Assembly: GCF_008298015.1 (NCBI RefSeq)
Contig: NZ_VTPX01000008.1
Location: 124,001 to 188,000 of the forward strand
Reading direction: 5' to 3'
Length of the DNA: 64,000 bases
Origin: Salinicola corii
GTDB taxonomy: Bacteria > Pseudomonadota > Gammaproteobacteria > Pseudomonadales > Halomonadaceae
Under the pieces are notes generated by a model, which saw nothing but the letters and a program-made list of their open reading frames with translations, did no database searches and was not told the DNA's origin. Shown one piece after another: positions 9,751 through 17,292 of the stretch. The stretch's first letter is position 1. The number at the start of each line of letters is the position of its first letter. The translations under genes were made by a program, and so were the position numbers.

Positions 9751-10548
9751 TCACATGTTGTAGACCAGCGACACCCCCGTGGCGGTATCGGTCTGGCTGG
9801 ACGCCCCCGGCGGCGGGCTGTCGTTGAACTCGACCTCGTAGGAGACCTTGAGCGCCAGCGCGTCGTTCATCGCCACCGTCAAGGCGGTTTCCGAGCGCCC
9901 GATGAGGTTCTCGTCGGAGGCCTCGGCCGCCAGCGATTGCGAAAGCTTCGAGGTCTCCGAGAACTGCCAGTCGTAGTCGAGCCCCGCATAGAGCAGGCCG
10001 ACGTCGTCGTGGCCGCCATCTTCGTACTCGTCGTGACGCACCCCCGGGCCGATCTCCACGGCCAGCGACTGCGGCGGACCGATCAGCAACTGGCGCCCGT
10101 AACCGCCGGCCAGGGTCGACTGGGAGTCGTAGCCGGAGAAGCGATCCTTGTCCCAGCGGGCCAGACCGAACAGGTAGTTGTAGGTAGAGAGGTTGTAGCG
10201 CGTCCGCCCGGCGACCAGATACTCCTCTGCCGAGGTCTCGTCGTTGTCGCTGGCGCTCTTGGTAGCCGCCTTGAAGCTGTAGGACCACGCCTGCCGGAAC
10301 CAGGTCATGTCGACACCGGCACGCAGGCTCTCGCTGCTGCTGTTGCCGCTGATCTTGTTGTAGCCCAGCTCGGCGGTTCCCTCGAAGGGCTTCTCCGCCT
10401 GCGCCGGGTTGTCCATGACCTCGAAATCCTCGAGTTGGGCCTGCGCCATGCTGGCGCAGGTCAGGCCCGCGATGCCCAGGCTGGCTGCCATGAGCACTCT
10501 CAGGCGCCGCGAATGTCCCTGAGCGGGCTTTCGTCCTTGATGATTCAC
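9751..10548 (-). CDS. DUF481 family predicted outer-membrane protein
   Basis: Encodes 265 residues from a GTG at 10548 with GAGG upstream. The result is a classic signal peptide: a positively charged start, RRLRVLMAASLGIAGLTC, and an SMAQAQ cleavage site. The mature part begins with an acidic segment and continues with alternating aromatic/polar strands (TAELGYNKISGNSSSES, YLFGLARWDKDRFSGYDS, YEVEFNDS) ending in VSLVYNM, as in DUF481 beta-barrel proteins (YdiY-like). An ATG at 10611 or TTG at 10638 would add 21-30 residues before the signal peptide and looks less likely. The role is unknown; some relatives respond to osmotic or acid stress. Confidence 0.75.
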   Translation of the reverse strand: MNHQGRKPAQGHSRRLRVLMAASLGIAGLTCASMAQAQLEDFEVMDNPAQAEKPFEGTAELGYNKISGNSSSESLRAGVDMTWFRQAWSYSFKAATKSASDNDETSAEEYLVAGRTRYNLSTYNYLFGLARWDKDRFSGYDSQSTLAGGYGRQLLIGPPQSLAVEIGPGVRHDEYEDGGHDDVGLLYAGLDYDWQFSETSKLSQSLAAEASDENLIGRSETALTVAMNDALALKVSYEVEFNDSPPPGASSQTDTATGVSLVYNM

Positions 10549-10661
10549 ACTGTCGGCCTCTTGTGGCAGTCGAAACGCGCCATACGTCGAATTGACGTCA
10601 GCGCTTTTCATTAGACTTAACCCACGACGAGGAAACAACCGAACGGTGTTTTACTCCTTAT

Positions 10662-10715
10662 TTCCCTGCGAATTCATGCTTCCCCGCGAACTCATGCTTC
10701 CCCGCGAATTCATGG
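10662..10715. repeat. 18-bp tandem repeat, about three units
   Basis: Units AATTCATGCTTCCCCGCG (10671-10688) and AACTCATGCTTCCCCGCG (10689-10706) differ by one base. They are flanked by a degenerate half unit before and a partial unit (AATTCATGG) after. It lies about 115-170 bases upstream of the chosen DUF481 start. Confidence 0.75.
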
Positions 10716-10753
10716 CGCCCGCCCCGGCGCGAGCAGGACATCGATGGGCGGGA

Positions 10754-10781
10754 TATAAAAAAGGCGAGCCATTGGCTCGCC
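10754..10781 (-). terminator. Rho-independent terminator, minus strand
   Basis: GGCGAGCC/GGCTCGCC perfect 8-bp stem (10763-10770 and 10774-10781) with loop of three. On the minus strand it is followed by TTTTTTAT. The nearest upstream minus-strand gene, the DSD-like enzyme, ends 243 bases away. Confidence 0.75.
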
Positions 10782-11024
10782 ACAAACTTCCGTCAATGAT
10801 TCTTAGGTCTCATCCCGACGGAAGAGCGCTCGGGAGATGAACCGCGAGAGTACCGAACCGACGCATCGGCACGGCGCGCGTTTCACCCTGTCAGGGAGTT
10901 GCCGCCGACAACGAGACCCACCCGTCGTCGCCGCTCATGGATGCCAAGTTAAGCGAGCGACGACCGGGCGTCAATATTTATGGAAACCATTTCCACTTTT
11001 TTAATGGCGAATGCGACACCGGCA

Positions 11025-12245
11025 TCAGAAGCAGGTCTCGATCACCTCCTTCACCGCCAACCGGTCGTCGACCAGCAGCAGCTGTCGCCACTTGTCGAAG
11101 GTCAGGCAGGGATGCGAAGTGCCGAAGGCGATGACATCGCCAACCGCGATCTCGGCTTCGCCGGGAACCTCGAGAAAGACGTGCTGATCCATGATCTTCG
11201 TCGTTCGCCAGGAGCGGATGTCGATGGGCGCCGGGGCGCCAGCGTCGAGCCGGGGATAGAGACGGAGCGGCAACGGCAGGTCCGGCTCATGGCCGATATC
11301 GCGCTTGCCCACGGCGATGATCGCCAGGCCCGGCTCGGGTAGCGACTGCACGTGGGCAAAAACTTCCAGCGCCGGCTTCAGTTCACCCTCGAGCTCCGGA
11401 TCCCGGGCCTTGATCGCATCCATCGCACCGGCATAGAGCTTGTGATCGTGGACCACGTAACAGCCCGGTCGCAGTACCGGCGTGTAGTGCTCGCGCAGCT
11501 CCGCCCTGTCGAACGCCTCGGCGATCAGATCGAACCACTTGGAGCCGGAGGCAGTGACGATCGGCGCCTCGCGCTGGAGTGCGCCGCTGGCGCGGAGCGT
11601 CTTGACGGTATCCACCAGTCGCTCGCCATAGGCGCGCACCGCGGCGATCTCGTCGTCGCCACCGATCATGCCCTCGTAACCCTCGATGCCCACCAGCGCC
11701 AGCGCCGGCTCGGCCGCGATCGCCGCCACCAGCGCGTCGACCTGCGAGGCAGTACGGCAGCCACAGCGGCCACCGTCGATACCCAGCTCGATCAGCACGT
11801 TCAGTGTCAGGTTCCTGTCGGCGAAGAACGCCCCCAGGTCACGGACGTTGTCGGCACCGTCCACCACGCAGTAGTACTCCAGCCCCGCCTCGATGGCATC
11901 CGCCACCAGCACCATGTTGGGCCGACCGACCAGCTGATTGACCATCAGTACCCGCGCTATGCCATGGGCGTGCGCCGCTGCCGTCTGCACCGCCGTGGCC
12001 AGGGTGATGCCCCAGGCACCCGCCTCGATCTGACGCTGGAACAGCTTGGGTGCCATGGTGGTCTTGCCGTGAGGGGCGAGCTTGGCGCCATGGTCATCGG
12101 CGAAGCGCTGCATCCACGCCAGGTTGTGGGCCAGCGGCGTCTCGAGTATCGCCGCCGCCGGCAGCGGCACGTCCGCCAGCAGCTGGGCAGGCGTCGACCG
12201 TGGGGTCCCTTTCTGTGGCGTCGCAGGGGGAGTCGTCTTGTTCAT
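11025..12245 (-). CDS. D-serine dehydratase / D-threonine aldolase-like PLP enzyme (DSD1 type)
   Basis: Encodes 406 residues with an alanine-racemase-type N-terminal barrel. The PLP-lysine motif is APHGKTTMAP (Lys61), and the barrel has IELGIDGGRCGCR and the substrate-side YEGMIG. A C-terminal DSD1 domain ends with SHPCLTFD, whose His and Cys match the zinc site of metal-dependent D-serine dehydratases. Such enzymes deaminate D-serine or D-threo-3-hydroxyaspartate, or cleave D-threonine; the exact substrate cannot be told. It is 23 bases downstream of the IclR gene on the same strand and probably shares its promoter, divergent from an amino-acid ABC transporter that may import its substrate. 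Confidence 0.8.
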   Translation of the reverse strand: MNKTTPPATPQKGTPRSTPAQLLADVPLPAAAILETPLAHNLAWMQRFADDHGAKLAPHGKTTMAPKLFQRQIEAGAWGITLATAVQTAAAHAHGIARVLMVNQLVGRPNMVLVADAIEAGLEYYCVVDGADNVRDLGAFFADRNLTLNVLIELGIDGGRCGCRTASQVDALVAAIAAEPALALVGIEGYEGMIGGDDEIAAVRAYGERLVDTVKTLRASGALQREAPIVTASGSKWFDLIAEAFDRAELREHYTPVLRPGCYVVHDHKLYAGAMDAIKARDPELEGELKPALEVFAHVQSLPEPGLAIIAVGKRDIGHEPDLPLPLRLYPRLDAGAPAPIDIRSWRTTKIMDQHVFLEVPGEAEIAVGDVIAFGTSHPCLTFDKWRQLLLVDDRLAVKEVIETCF

Positions 12246-12268
12246 GATCTGTTCTCCGGATGGGGGTG

Positions 12269-13039
12269 TCAGCGGGTATCGGTCTCGCGGGAGAGCGAGC
12301 GGGACGCCTCGCGCAATGCCGTGAGCAGGGTGTCACGGCGCGCCTCGTCGGCGTCGCGGCCAATGGTGAAACAGAGCGTCGCCTGGGCCGGGCCGGCGCC
12401 CTCGTGGATGGGCGCGGCCATGCAGCAGGCAAAGCTGTCGACCAGCCCCTCGGTCAGGGCGTAGCCCCGACGACGCGTCGACTCGATCTCGGCGATGAAG
12501 CCATCGATATCGATACGCTCGCCGCTGGGCAGCACGAAATCTTCCTCCGGTATCAGTCCCAGCATCGCTTCCCGACTCATGCCGCCGAGCAGCACCCGAC
12601 CGGATGCGGTCCAGGGGATCGGCACCTTTACCCCGACTTCGGAGCTGATACGAAAAGGCCGGGCGCCATTCTCGTTGAGCATCACGGTGTACTTGTCACC
12701 ATCCAGCATGCACAGCTGAGTGGTCTCGTCGAAACGTGCCGACAACTGGCGCATCACGGGTCGGGCCCGGCGCAGCAGGTCATTGTGGTCGGCATAGTCG
12801 AGACCGAAGTAGTGCATCGCCCGGCCGAAGAAAATCCGGCCGTCGCTCTCCGTCTCCAGCCAGCCCGCTTCACTGAGCAGATTGACCAGCTCGTAGACGC
12901 TCGACCGCGGCGCGCCGGTGGCCGCCATCAACTCCTTCGGCGTCATCGGTTGACGATGCAGATGAAGCTGTTCGCACAGGGAGATGACGCGATCGATGCC
13001 CCGGGCTCGGGGAGTCGATGTGGTACTTGAACGGCTCAT
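12269..13039 (-). CDS. IclR-family transcriptional regulator
   Basis: Encodes 256 residues. An N-terminal winged helix (about 16-75; PMTPKELMAATGAPRSSVYE, LLSEAGWLE) is followed by an effector domain with PIPWTASGRVLLGGM and a cysteine-containing CCMAAPIHEG stretch. The ATG at 13039 has GAGGTGAT just upstream; the reading frame stays open further upstream but that part has no start signals. It is transcribed with the DSD-like gene and divergent from the ABC transporter, across an operator pair at 13141-13174, so it probably controls both and itself. Confidence 0.88.
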   Translation of the reverse strand: MSRSSTTSTPRARGIDRVISLCEQLHLHRQPMTPKELMAATGAPRSSVYELVNLLSEAGWLETESDGRIFFGRAMHYFGLDYADHNDLLRRARPVMRQLSARFDETTQLCMLDGDKYTVMLNENGARPFRISSEVGVKVPIPWTASGRVLLGGMSREAMLGLIPEEDFVLPSGERIDIDGFIAEIESTRRRGYALTEGLVDSFACCMAAPIHEGAGPAQATLCFTIGRDADEARRDTLLTALREASRSLSRETDTR

Positions 13040-13128
13040 ATCACCTCGTTGACGTGTCTCTGGACTCAAGTCCAACGGCCTTGCCGGCAGCTGGACGACC
13101 CACTTGCGCAGGGGCGATGGATGGGTGC

Positions 13129-13157
13129 AGTATAAATTCATCCGGTAAATCGGACAA
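13129..13157 (-). promoter_or_regulatory. Promoter of the iclR-DSD unit
   Basis: On the minus strand, -35 TTGTCC (13152-13157), a 17-base spacer and -10 TATACT (13129-13134). The first IclR palindrome overlaps the -35 and spacer. Confidence 0.6.
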
Positions 13158-13174
13158 CGATCCGATATATCGGA
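13141..13174. promoter_or_regulatory. Paired IclR operator candidates
   Basis: Two sites of the form TCCG-N6-CGGA: TCCGGTAAATCGGA (13141-13154) and the perfect palindrome TCCGATATATCGGA (13161-13174). Their centres are 20 bp apart, two helical turns, so two dimers would bind the same face. They lie between the divergent iclR and ABC genes. Confidence 0.65.
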
Positions 13175-13204
13175 CAAACAACAGCAACAAGACGAGCCCA
13201 CTCC

Positions 13205-14044
13205 ATGAAAACGATCCTCAAAGCGCTGAGCGCCGTTGCGGCGGTCGCCCTCATCCCCTCTGTTGCCGCCACGACTGCCCAGGCCGATACCCTGCAGACG
13301 GTTCTCGATCGCGGCGAACTGATCGTCGGCACCGGCAGCTCGAATCCGCCCTGGCACTTCACCGACAATGGCCAGACCGTCGGTTTCGATGCCGATATCG
13401 GCCACATCCTGGCCCAGGGCCTGTTCAACGATCCGAGCAAGGTCCGTTTCGTCAATCAGTCCTCGGATGCCCGCATCCCCAACCTGCTGACCAACAAGGT
13501 CGATATCTCCTGCCAGGGGATGACGGTCACGGCGGCCCGCGCCCAACAGGTCGCCTTCACCGTGCCCTACTATCGGGAAGGCGTCGGCCTGCTGATGCTC
13601 AAGGGTAGCGACTACGCCGACTATGATGCGCTCAAGGCTGCCGGCAGCGACATCACGGTCGCCGTGCTTCAGAACGTCTATGCCGAGGAGATGGTCCATC
13701 AGGCCCTGCCGGAAGCCGAGGTCGACCAGTACGAGAGCCAGAACCTGATCTACCAGGCGCTCAACTCACGTCGCGCCAATGCCGTGGCCACCGATCTGTC
13801 GACGTTGAAGTGGTACATGAAGAACAACGCCGGGCGCTACATCGACGCCGGCTACAGCTGGAATCCGCAGTCCTACGCCTGCGCCGTCTCGCCGGATGAC
13901 CAGCGCTGGTTGAACTTCGTCAACACCACCCTCGAGGAAGCCATGTACGGGGTCGAGTTCCAGCGCTATGCCGATGCGTTCGAACAGTGGTTCGGCGAAC
14001 GTCCTCCCGCACCGCAGACCGGCTTCCCCGCCGAAATGCGCTAA
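13205..14044 (+). CDS. Polar amino-acid ABC transporter, periplasmic binding protein
   Basis: Encodes 279 residues. A signal peptide (MKTILKALSAVAAVALIPSV, cleaved near TAQA) is followed by a family 3 solute-binding fold: LIVGTGSSNPPWHF, GFDADIGHILAQGLF, and the hinge segment VDISCQGMTVTAARAQQVAF. The expected ligand is a polar amino acid, possibly the D-amino acid handled by the divergent DSD-like enzyme. It is the first gene of a four-gene importer, with a stem-loop in the gap to the permease gene. Confidence 0.88.
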   Translation: MKTILKALSAVAAVALIPSVAATTAQADTLQTVLDRGELIVGTGSSNPPWHFTDNGQTVGFDADIGHILAQGLFNDPSKVRFVNQSSDARIPNLLTNKVDISCQGMTVTAARAQQVAFTVPYYREGVGLLMLKGSDYADYDALKAAGSDITVAVLQNVYAEEMVHQALPEAEVDQYESQNLIYQALNSRRANAVATDLSTLKWYMKNNAGRYIDAGYSWNPQSYACAVSPDDQRWLNFVNTTLEEAMYGVEFQRYADAFEQWFGERPPAPQTGFPAEMR

Positions 14045-14062
14045 CCCTCCTGACCCCGCCGA

Positions 14063-14092
14063 CGTTGCCGGGCAACCTCTCGCCCGGCAACG
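14063..14092 (+). promoter_or_regulatory. Intercistronic stem-loop after the binding-protein gene
   Basis: CGTTGCCGGGC pairs perfectly with GCCCGGCAACG around an 8-base loop, without a T-run. Such structures after binding-protein genes commonly protect the upstream mRNA and give it higher expression than the permease genes. Confidence 0.6.
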
Positions 14093-14128
14093 CTCTCCCG
14101 AACCGCTTCCCCGAGCGGATGGACTGAC

Positions 14129-14794
14129 ATGAACTATCACTTCAACTTCGCCCCCATCCTGGAGCAGTGGCCGTTGCTGCTGAGCGGCATCGGTCTCGGC
14201 CTGCTGCTGGCGCTGGTATCGATCGCCATCGGCTCCGTGCTGGGGCTGGTCGTGGCCTTCGCCAGTCGCGCTCCCAGCCGCTGGCTACGCAGCCTGGCCT
14301 TCACCTGGATTTCGATCCTCCGAAACCTGCCGATCCTGGTGATCGTGCTGTTTCTCTTCTTCGGCATGCCGCAACTCGGTCTGTCGCTGGACAAGATCAC
14401 CAGCTTCGTCGTGGCCCTGTCGCTCTACGCCAGTGCCTACATGGCGGAGGTCTTCCGCGGCGGCCTGTTGAGCGTTCCCCAGGGCCTGGTCGAGGCAGGC
14501 CAGGCGATCGGCCTGACCTCGCTGCGGATCAAGCGCTACATCGTGCTGCCGATCATGTTCCGCAACGCACTGCCGGCGTTCGGCAACAACTTCATCTCGC
14601 TGTTCAAGGACACCTCGCTGGCGGCCACCATCGCGGTTCCCGAGCTGACGTTCTATGCCCGCAAGATCAACTCCGAGACCTTCCGGGTCATCGAAGTCTG
14701 GCTCGTGGCGTCGCTGCTCTACATCGTCTGCTGCTACGCCATCACGCTGGTGCTGAGAGCGATGGAAAAACGGCTCGTGCTGGAGAAAGCCTGA
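14129..14794 (+). CDS. Polar amino-acid ABC transporter permease 1
   Basis: Encodes 221 residues with five predicted membrane helices of the HisM/GlnP type. ILRNLPILVIVLFLFFG and the cytoplasmic coupling loop EAGQAIGLTSLRIKRYIVLP carry the EAA motif contacting the ATPase. It forms the channel with the next permease, whose ATG begins one base after this stop (14794/14796), indicating tight coupling. Confidence 0.88.
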   Translation: MNYHFNFAPILEQWPLLLSGIGLGLLLALVSIAIGSVLGLVVAFASRAPSRWLRSLAFTWISILRNLPILVIVLFLFFGMPQLGLSLDKITSFVVALSLYASAYMAEVFRGGLLSVPQGLVEAGQAIGLTSLRIKRYIVLPIMFRNALPAFGNNFISLFKDTSLAATIAVPELTFYARKINSETFRVIEVWLVASLLYIVCCYAITLVLRAMEKRLVLEKA

Positions 14795-14795
14795 T

Positions 14796-15470
14796 ATGGA
14801 CTGGACCTACTTCTTCAACGAGGTCGTGAACAACCGTGATGCACTGCTGCACGGCACGGCGATCACCTTCGCGGTATCGCTGATCGCCATTCTGACCGGC
14901 ACCGTGCTCGGGATCGTGATCGGCATTGCCGTCACCTACGGCAACAAGCCATTGCGGTGGCCGGCCCGGCTCTATATCGACATCATTCGCGGTACGCCGG
15001 TGCTGGTACTGGTGCTGGCGACGTTCTACGTCTCCGCCGCCGTGGGCCTGAATTTCAACGCTTTCCAGGCCGGCGCGCTGGCGCTCACGCTGTTCTGCGC
15101 CTCCCATGTCGGCGAGATACTGCGTGGCGCCCTGCAGTCGTTGTCGCGCGGCCAGATCGAGGCCGGCCGCGCCATCGGCCTTACCTTTGACGGCATCTTT
15201 CGCTACATCCTGTTCCCCCAGGCGTTGCGCTACGCCCTGCCGACCTGGATCACCGCCGCGGTGGAGATGGTCAAGGCCTCGACGCTGCTGTCGGTGATCG
15301 GTGTCGCCGAGCTTCTGCTCACCACCCAGCAGATCATCAGCAACAACTTTCTCAACATGCAGTTCTACCTGCTGGCCGGGGTGATCTATTTCCTGATCGA
15401 CTTCGCCATCGAGCAGGTCGGGCGTTTCATCGGTCGGCGTCTCGACCAACCGACGAGGAGAACGGTATGA
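14796..15470 (+). CDS. Polar amino-acid ABC transporter permease 2
   Basis: Encodes 224 residues, second membrane subunit of the importer. It carries [17 protein letters not shown] and the EAA-type loop [20 protein letters not shown]. Membrane helices are spaced as in permease 1, with about 30% visible similarity to it. Its last codons overlap the start of the ATPase gene by four bases. Confidence 0.88.
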   Translation: MDWTYFFNEVVNNRDALLHGTAITFAVSLIAILTGTVLGIVIGIAVTYGNKPLRWPARLYIDIIRGTPVLVLVLATFYVSAAVGLNFNAFQAGALALTLFCASHVGEILRGALQSLSRGQIEAGRAIGLTFDGIFRYILFPQALRYALPTWITAAVEMVKASTLLSVIGVAELLLTTQQIISNNFLNMQFYLLAGVIYFLIDFAIEQVGRFIGRRLDQPTRRTV

Positions 15471-16231
15471 CCCCTATCGTGGAAGTGCGCGATCTACACA
15501 AGCGTTTCGGCGAACTCGAGGTACTGAAGGGCATCGATTTCACGGTCGCCGAGGGCGAGGTCGTCTCGATCATCGGCGCCAGCGGTTCCGGCAAGACTAC
15601 CCTGCTGCGCTGCCTCAACCTGCTCGAGGAGTTTCATCGGGGCGACGTGCTGATCGGCGGCGAGGCGATTGGCTACCACCTCCGGCGTGGCCAGCGGGTC
15701 CGCATCGGCGAACGGGAAGTCGCACGTCAGCGAGCGATGACCGGCATGGTGTTCCAGGCCTTCAATCTGTTTCCGCACATGAGCGCGCTGGATAACGTCA
15801 CGCTCGGCCTGACCAAGGTGCGTGGCATGCCCAGGCCCCAGGCGGTCGAGCTGGCGGATCACTGGCTAGACCGGGTGGGCATGCTCAAGCGGCGGGATCA
15901 TCGCCCTTCCCAGCTCTCCGGCGGTCAACAGCAGCGCGTGGCCATCGCCAGGGCCATCGCCATGAGTCCCAAGGTGATGCTGTTCGATGAAGCCACGTCC
16001 GCACTCGACCCGGAGCGCGTCGGCGAAGTGCTGGAGACGATTCGATCCCTCGCCCAAGAGGGCATGACCATGGTGCTGGTCACGCATGAAATGCGCTTCG
16101 CGCGGGACGTCTCCGACAAGGTCGTGTTCATGGAGGATGGTCGGATCGCCGAACAGGGCCCGCCCCAGCGGCTGTTCCTGAATCCCGAGTCGCCGCGCCT
16201 GCAGGCGTTTCTCAAGACCTCGTCGTTCTAG
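15467..16231 (+). CDS. Polar amino-acid ABC transporter ATPase
   Basis: Encodes 254 residues of the GlnQ/HisP type: Walker [11 protein letters not shown]-loop [12 protein letters not shown], signature LSGGQQQR, Walker [13 protein letters not shown] and the H-loop LVTHEM. An insertion around residues 65-85 ([20 protein letters not shown]) is typical of the HisP/arginine subgroup. It powers the import complex formed by the three preceding genes and ends the operon. Confidence 0.92.
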   Translation: MTPIVEVRDLHKRFGELEVLKGIDFTVAEGEVVSIIGASGSGKTTLLRCLNLLEEFHRGDVLIGGEAIGYHLRRGQRVRIGEREVARQRAMTGMVFQAFNLFPHMSALDNVTLGLTKVRGMPRPQAVELADHWLDRVGMLKRRDHRPSQLSGGQQQRVAIARAIAMSPKVMLFDEATSALDPERVGEVLETIRSLAQEGMTMVLVTHEMRFARDVSDKVVFMEDGRIAEQGPPQRLFLNPESPRLQAFLKTSSF

Positions 16232-16241
16232 CGCTTCCTGA

Positions 16242-16282
16242 CTGCCGGCCCGTTCGAGCCTCTCGGGCGGGCCGCCCGGCAG
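16242..16282 (+). terminator. Imperfect hairpin after the ABC operon
   Basis: CTGCCGG (16242-16248) can pair with CCGGCAG (16276-16282), enclosing further GC-rich pairing. There is no T-run; it may be a weak or Rho-assisted terminator. Confidence 0.35.
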
Positions 16283-16325
16283 TGGTATTACCTAAGACTT
16301 TGGGCGGGATTTTGCGCTACTGAAA

Positions 16326-16368
16326 GGTAATAACTTTCAACTACAATATTTTTGAGTTAGAAAGTACC
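16326..16368. promoter_or_regulatory. Interrupted inverted repeat upstream of rpiR-type gene
   Basis: Nested arms GGTA/TACC, ACTTTC (16333-16338)/GAAAGT (16360-16365) and AACT/AGTT flank a TACAAT hexamer that could be a -10. The layout suggests an operator around the promoter of the RpiR regulator gene that starts at about 16413. Confidence 0.45.
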
Positions 16369-16412
16369 AGACCAGGAAGAGCATCCCCGAAGTGACGTCG
16401 AAGGAAAGCCAC

Positions 16413-17276
16413 GTGAGCCAGCAGATCGACATCCTGTCGCATATCACCGCCTGTCTGCCGAGCCTGCGCGAGGCGGAGAAGAAGGTCGCCAATCTGATCT
16501 TCGACGATATCGACTTCGTCGCCGAGGCAAGCATCGGCGAGATCGCCAGGCGCGCTGCGGTGAGCGATGCCACGGTGACCCGCTTCGCCCGTGCGGTGGA
16601 CTGCCGCAACGTGCGCGATCTCAAGACCCGCCTGACCCGGGCGCTGGCGGCCGGCCGCCGTTTCATCCAGGAAGCCAGCGAGGACGATGGCCTGGGGGTG
16701 ATCTACGACACCGCCGCCCAGACCCTGGCGCTCAACCGCACGCTGATGGAGCAGGCGGATGTCGAGGGCGCGGTGGCGATGCTCGACGACGCCCGCCAGA
16801 TTCTGGTGTTCGGCGCCGGCGGCGGTTCGACGGTGATGGCGCAGGAGATGCAGTTCCGGCTGGTCCGCCTCGGCTATGCGATCAGCGCCTATCCGCAAGC
16901 GCTCTTGCCGCGCATGGTCGCCTCGACCCTGGAACCCGACGATGTGGTCGTCGCGCTCTCGGTGACCGGCTACACGCCGGAAATCAATGATGCCGCGGAG
17001 CTGGCGCGTGAATACGGCGCGCGCGTCCTGGCGATTACCGCCACCGGTTCGCCACTGGCCAAGGTCGCCGATATCACGCTGCCGCTGGCCGCCCGCGAGA
17101 CCGACTACATCTATTTTCCGTCGTCGTCGCGCTACGCCATGATGGCCGCCATCGACATGCTGGCCCTCGGCCTGGCACTGCGCCATCGCTCGCGCACCCG
17201 CGACAAGCTGCGGCGACTCAAGATCACCCTCGATGCCCATCGCGGCGGCGACAATCGCCAGCCGCTGGGGGATTGA
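16413..17276 (+). CDS. RpiR-family (HTH-SIS) regulator
   Basis: Encodes 287 residues from a GTG at 16413 preceded by AAGGAAA; another in-frame GTG at 16392 would add seven residues. The N-terminal HTH (EAEKKVANLIFDD, EIARRAAVSDATVTRFARA) is followed by a SIS domain with FGAGGGS and ALSVTGYTPE that would bind a phosphosugar or other anionic effector. It lies 16 bases before the N-acyl-D-amino-acid deacylase and reads the same way, so it probably regulates that operon. Confidence 0.87.
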   Translation: MSQQIDILSHITACLPSLREAEKKVANLIFDDIDFVAEASIGEIARRAAVSDATVTRFARAVDCRNVRDLKTRLTRALAAGRRFIQEASEDDGLGVIYDTAAQTLALNRTLMEQADVEGAVAMLDDARQILVFGAGGGSTVMAQEMQFRLVRLGYAISAYPQALLPRMVASTLEPDDVVVALSVTGYTPEINDAAELAREYGARVLAITATGSPLAKVADITLPLAARETDYIYFPSSSRYAMMAAIDMLALGLALRHRSRTRDKLRRLKITLDAHRGGDNRQPLGD

Positions 17277-17292
17277 GAACCCGGGAGCCACC

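Larger units (their letters stand above)
10549..11024. other. Intergenic region between DUF481 and DSD-like genes
   Basis: A 476-base gap. It holds the upstream region of the DUF481 gene, an 18-bp tandem repeat (10662-10715), a strong minus-strand terminator (10754-10781), and about 240 further bases up to the stop of the DSD-like gene. I see no gene in it; a small RNA ending at the terminator is possible. Confidence 0.6.

Noticed and set aside
10662-10715. CRISPR or replication iterons
   Set aside because: Only about three contiguous units, without spacers, initiator gene or AT-rich origin.
11352-12464. 370-codon open frame on the plus strand
   Set aside because: Antisense to the DSD-like enzyme and part of the IclR gene; no motif support.
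13040-13699. N-terminal extension of the IclR regulator to 476 residues
   Set aside because: The extra part lies antisense to the ABC binding-protein gene and crosses the divergent operator; the ATG at 13039 has a good ribosome-binding site.
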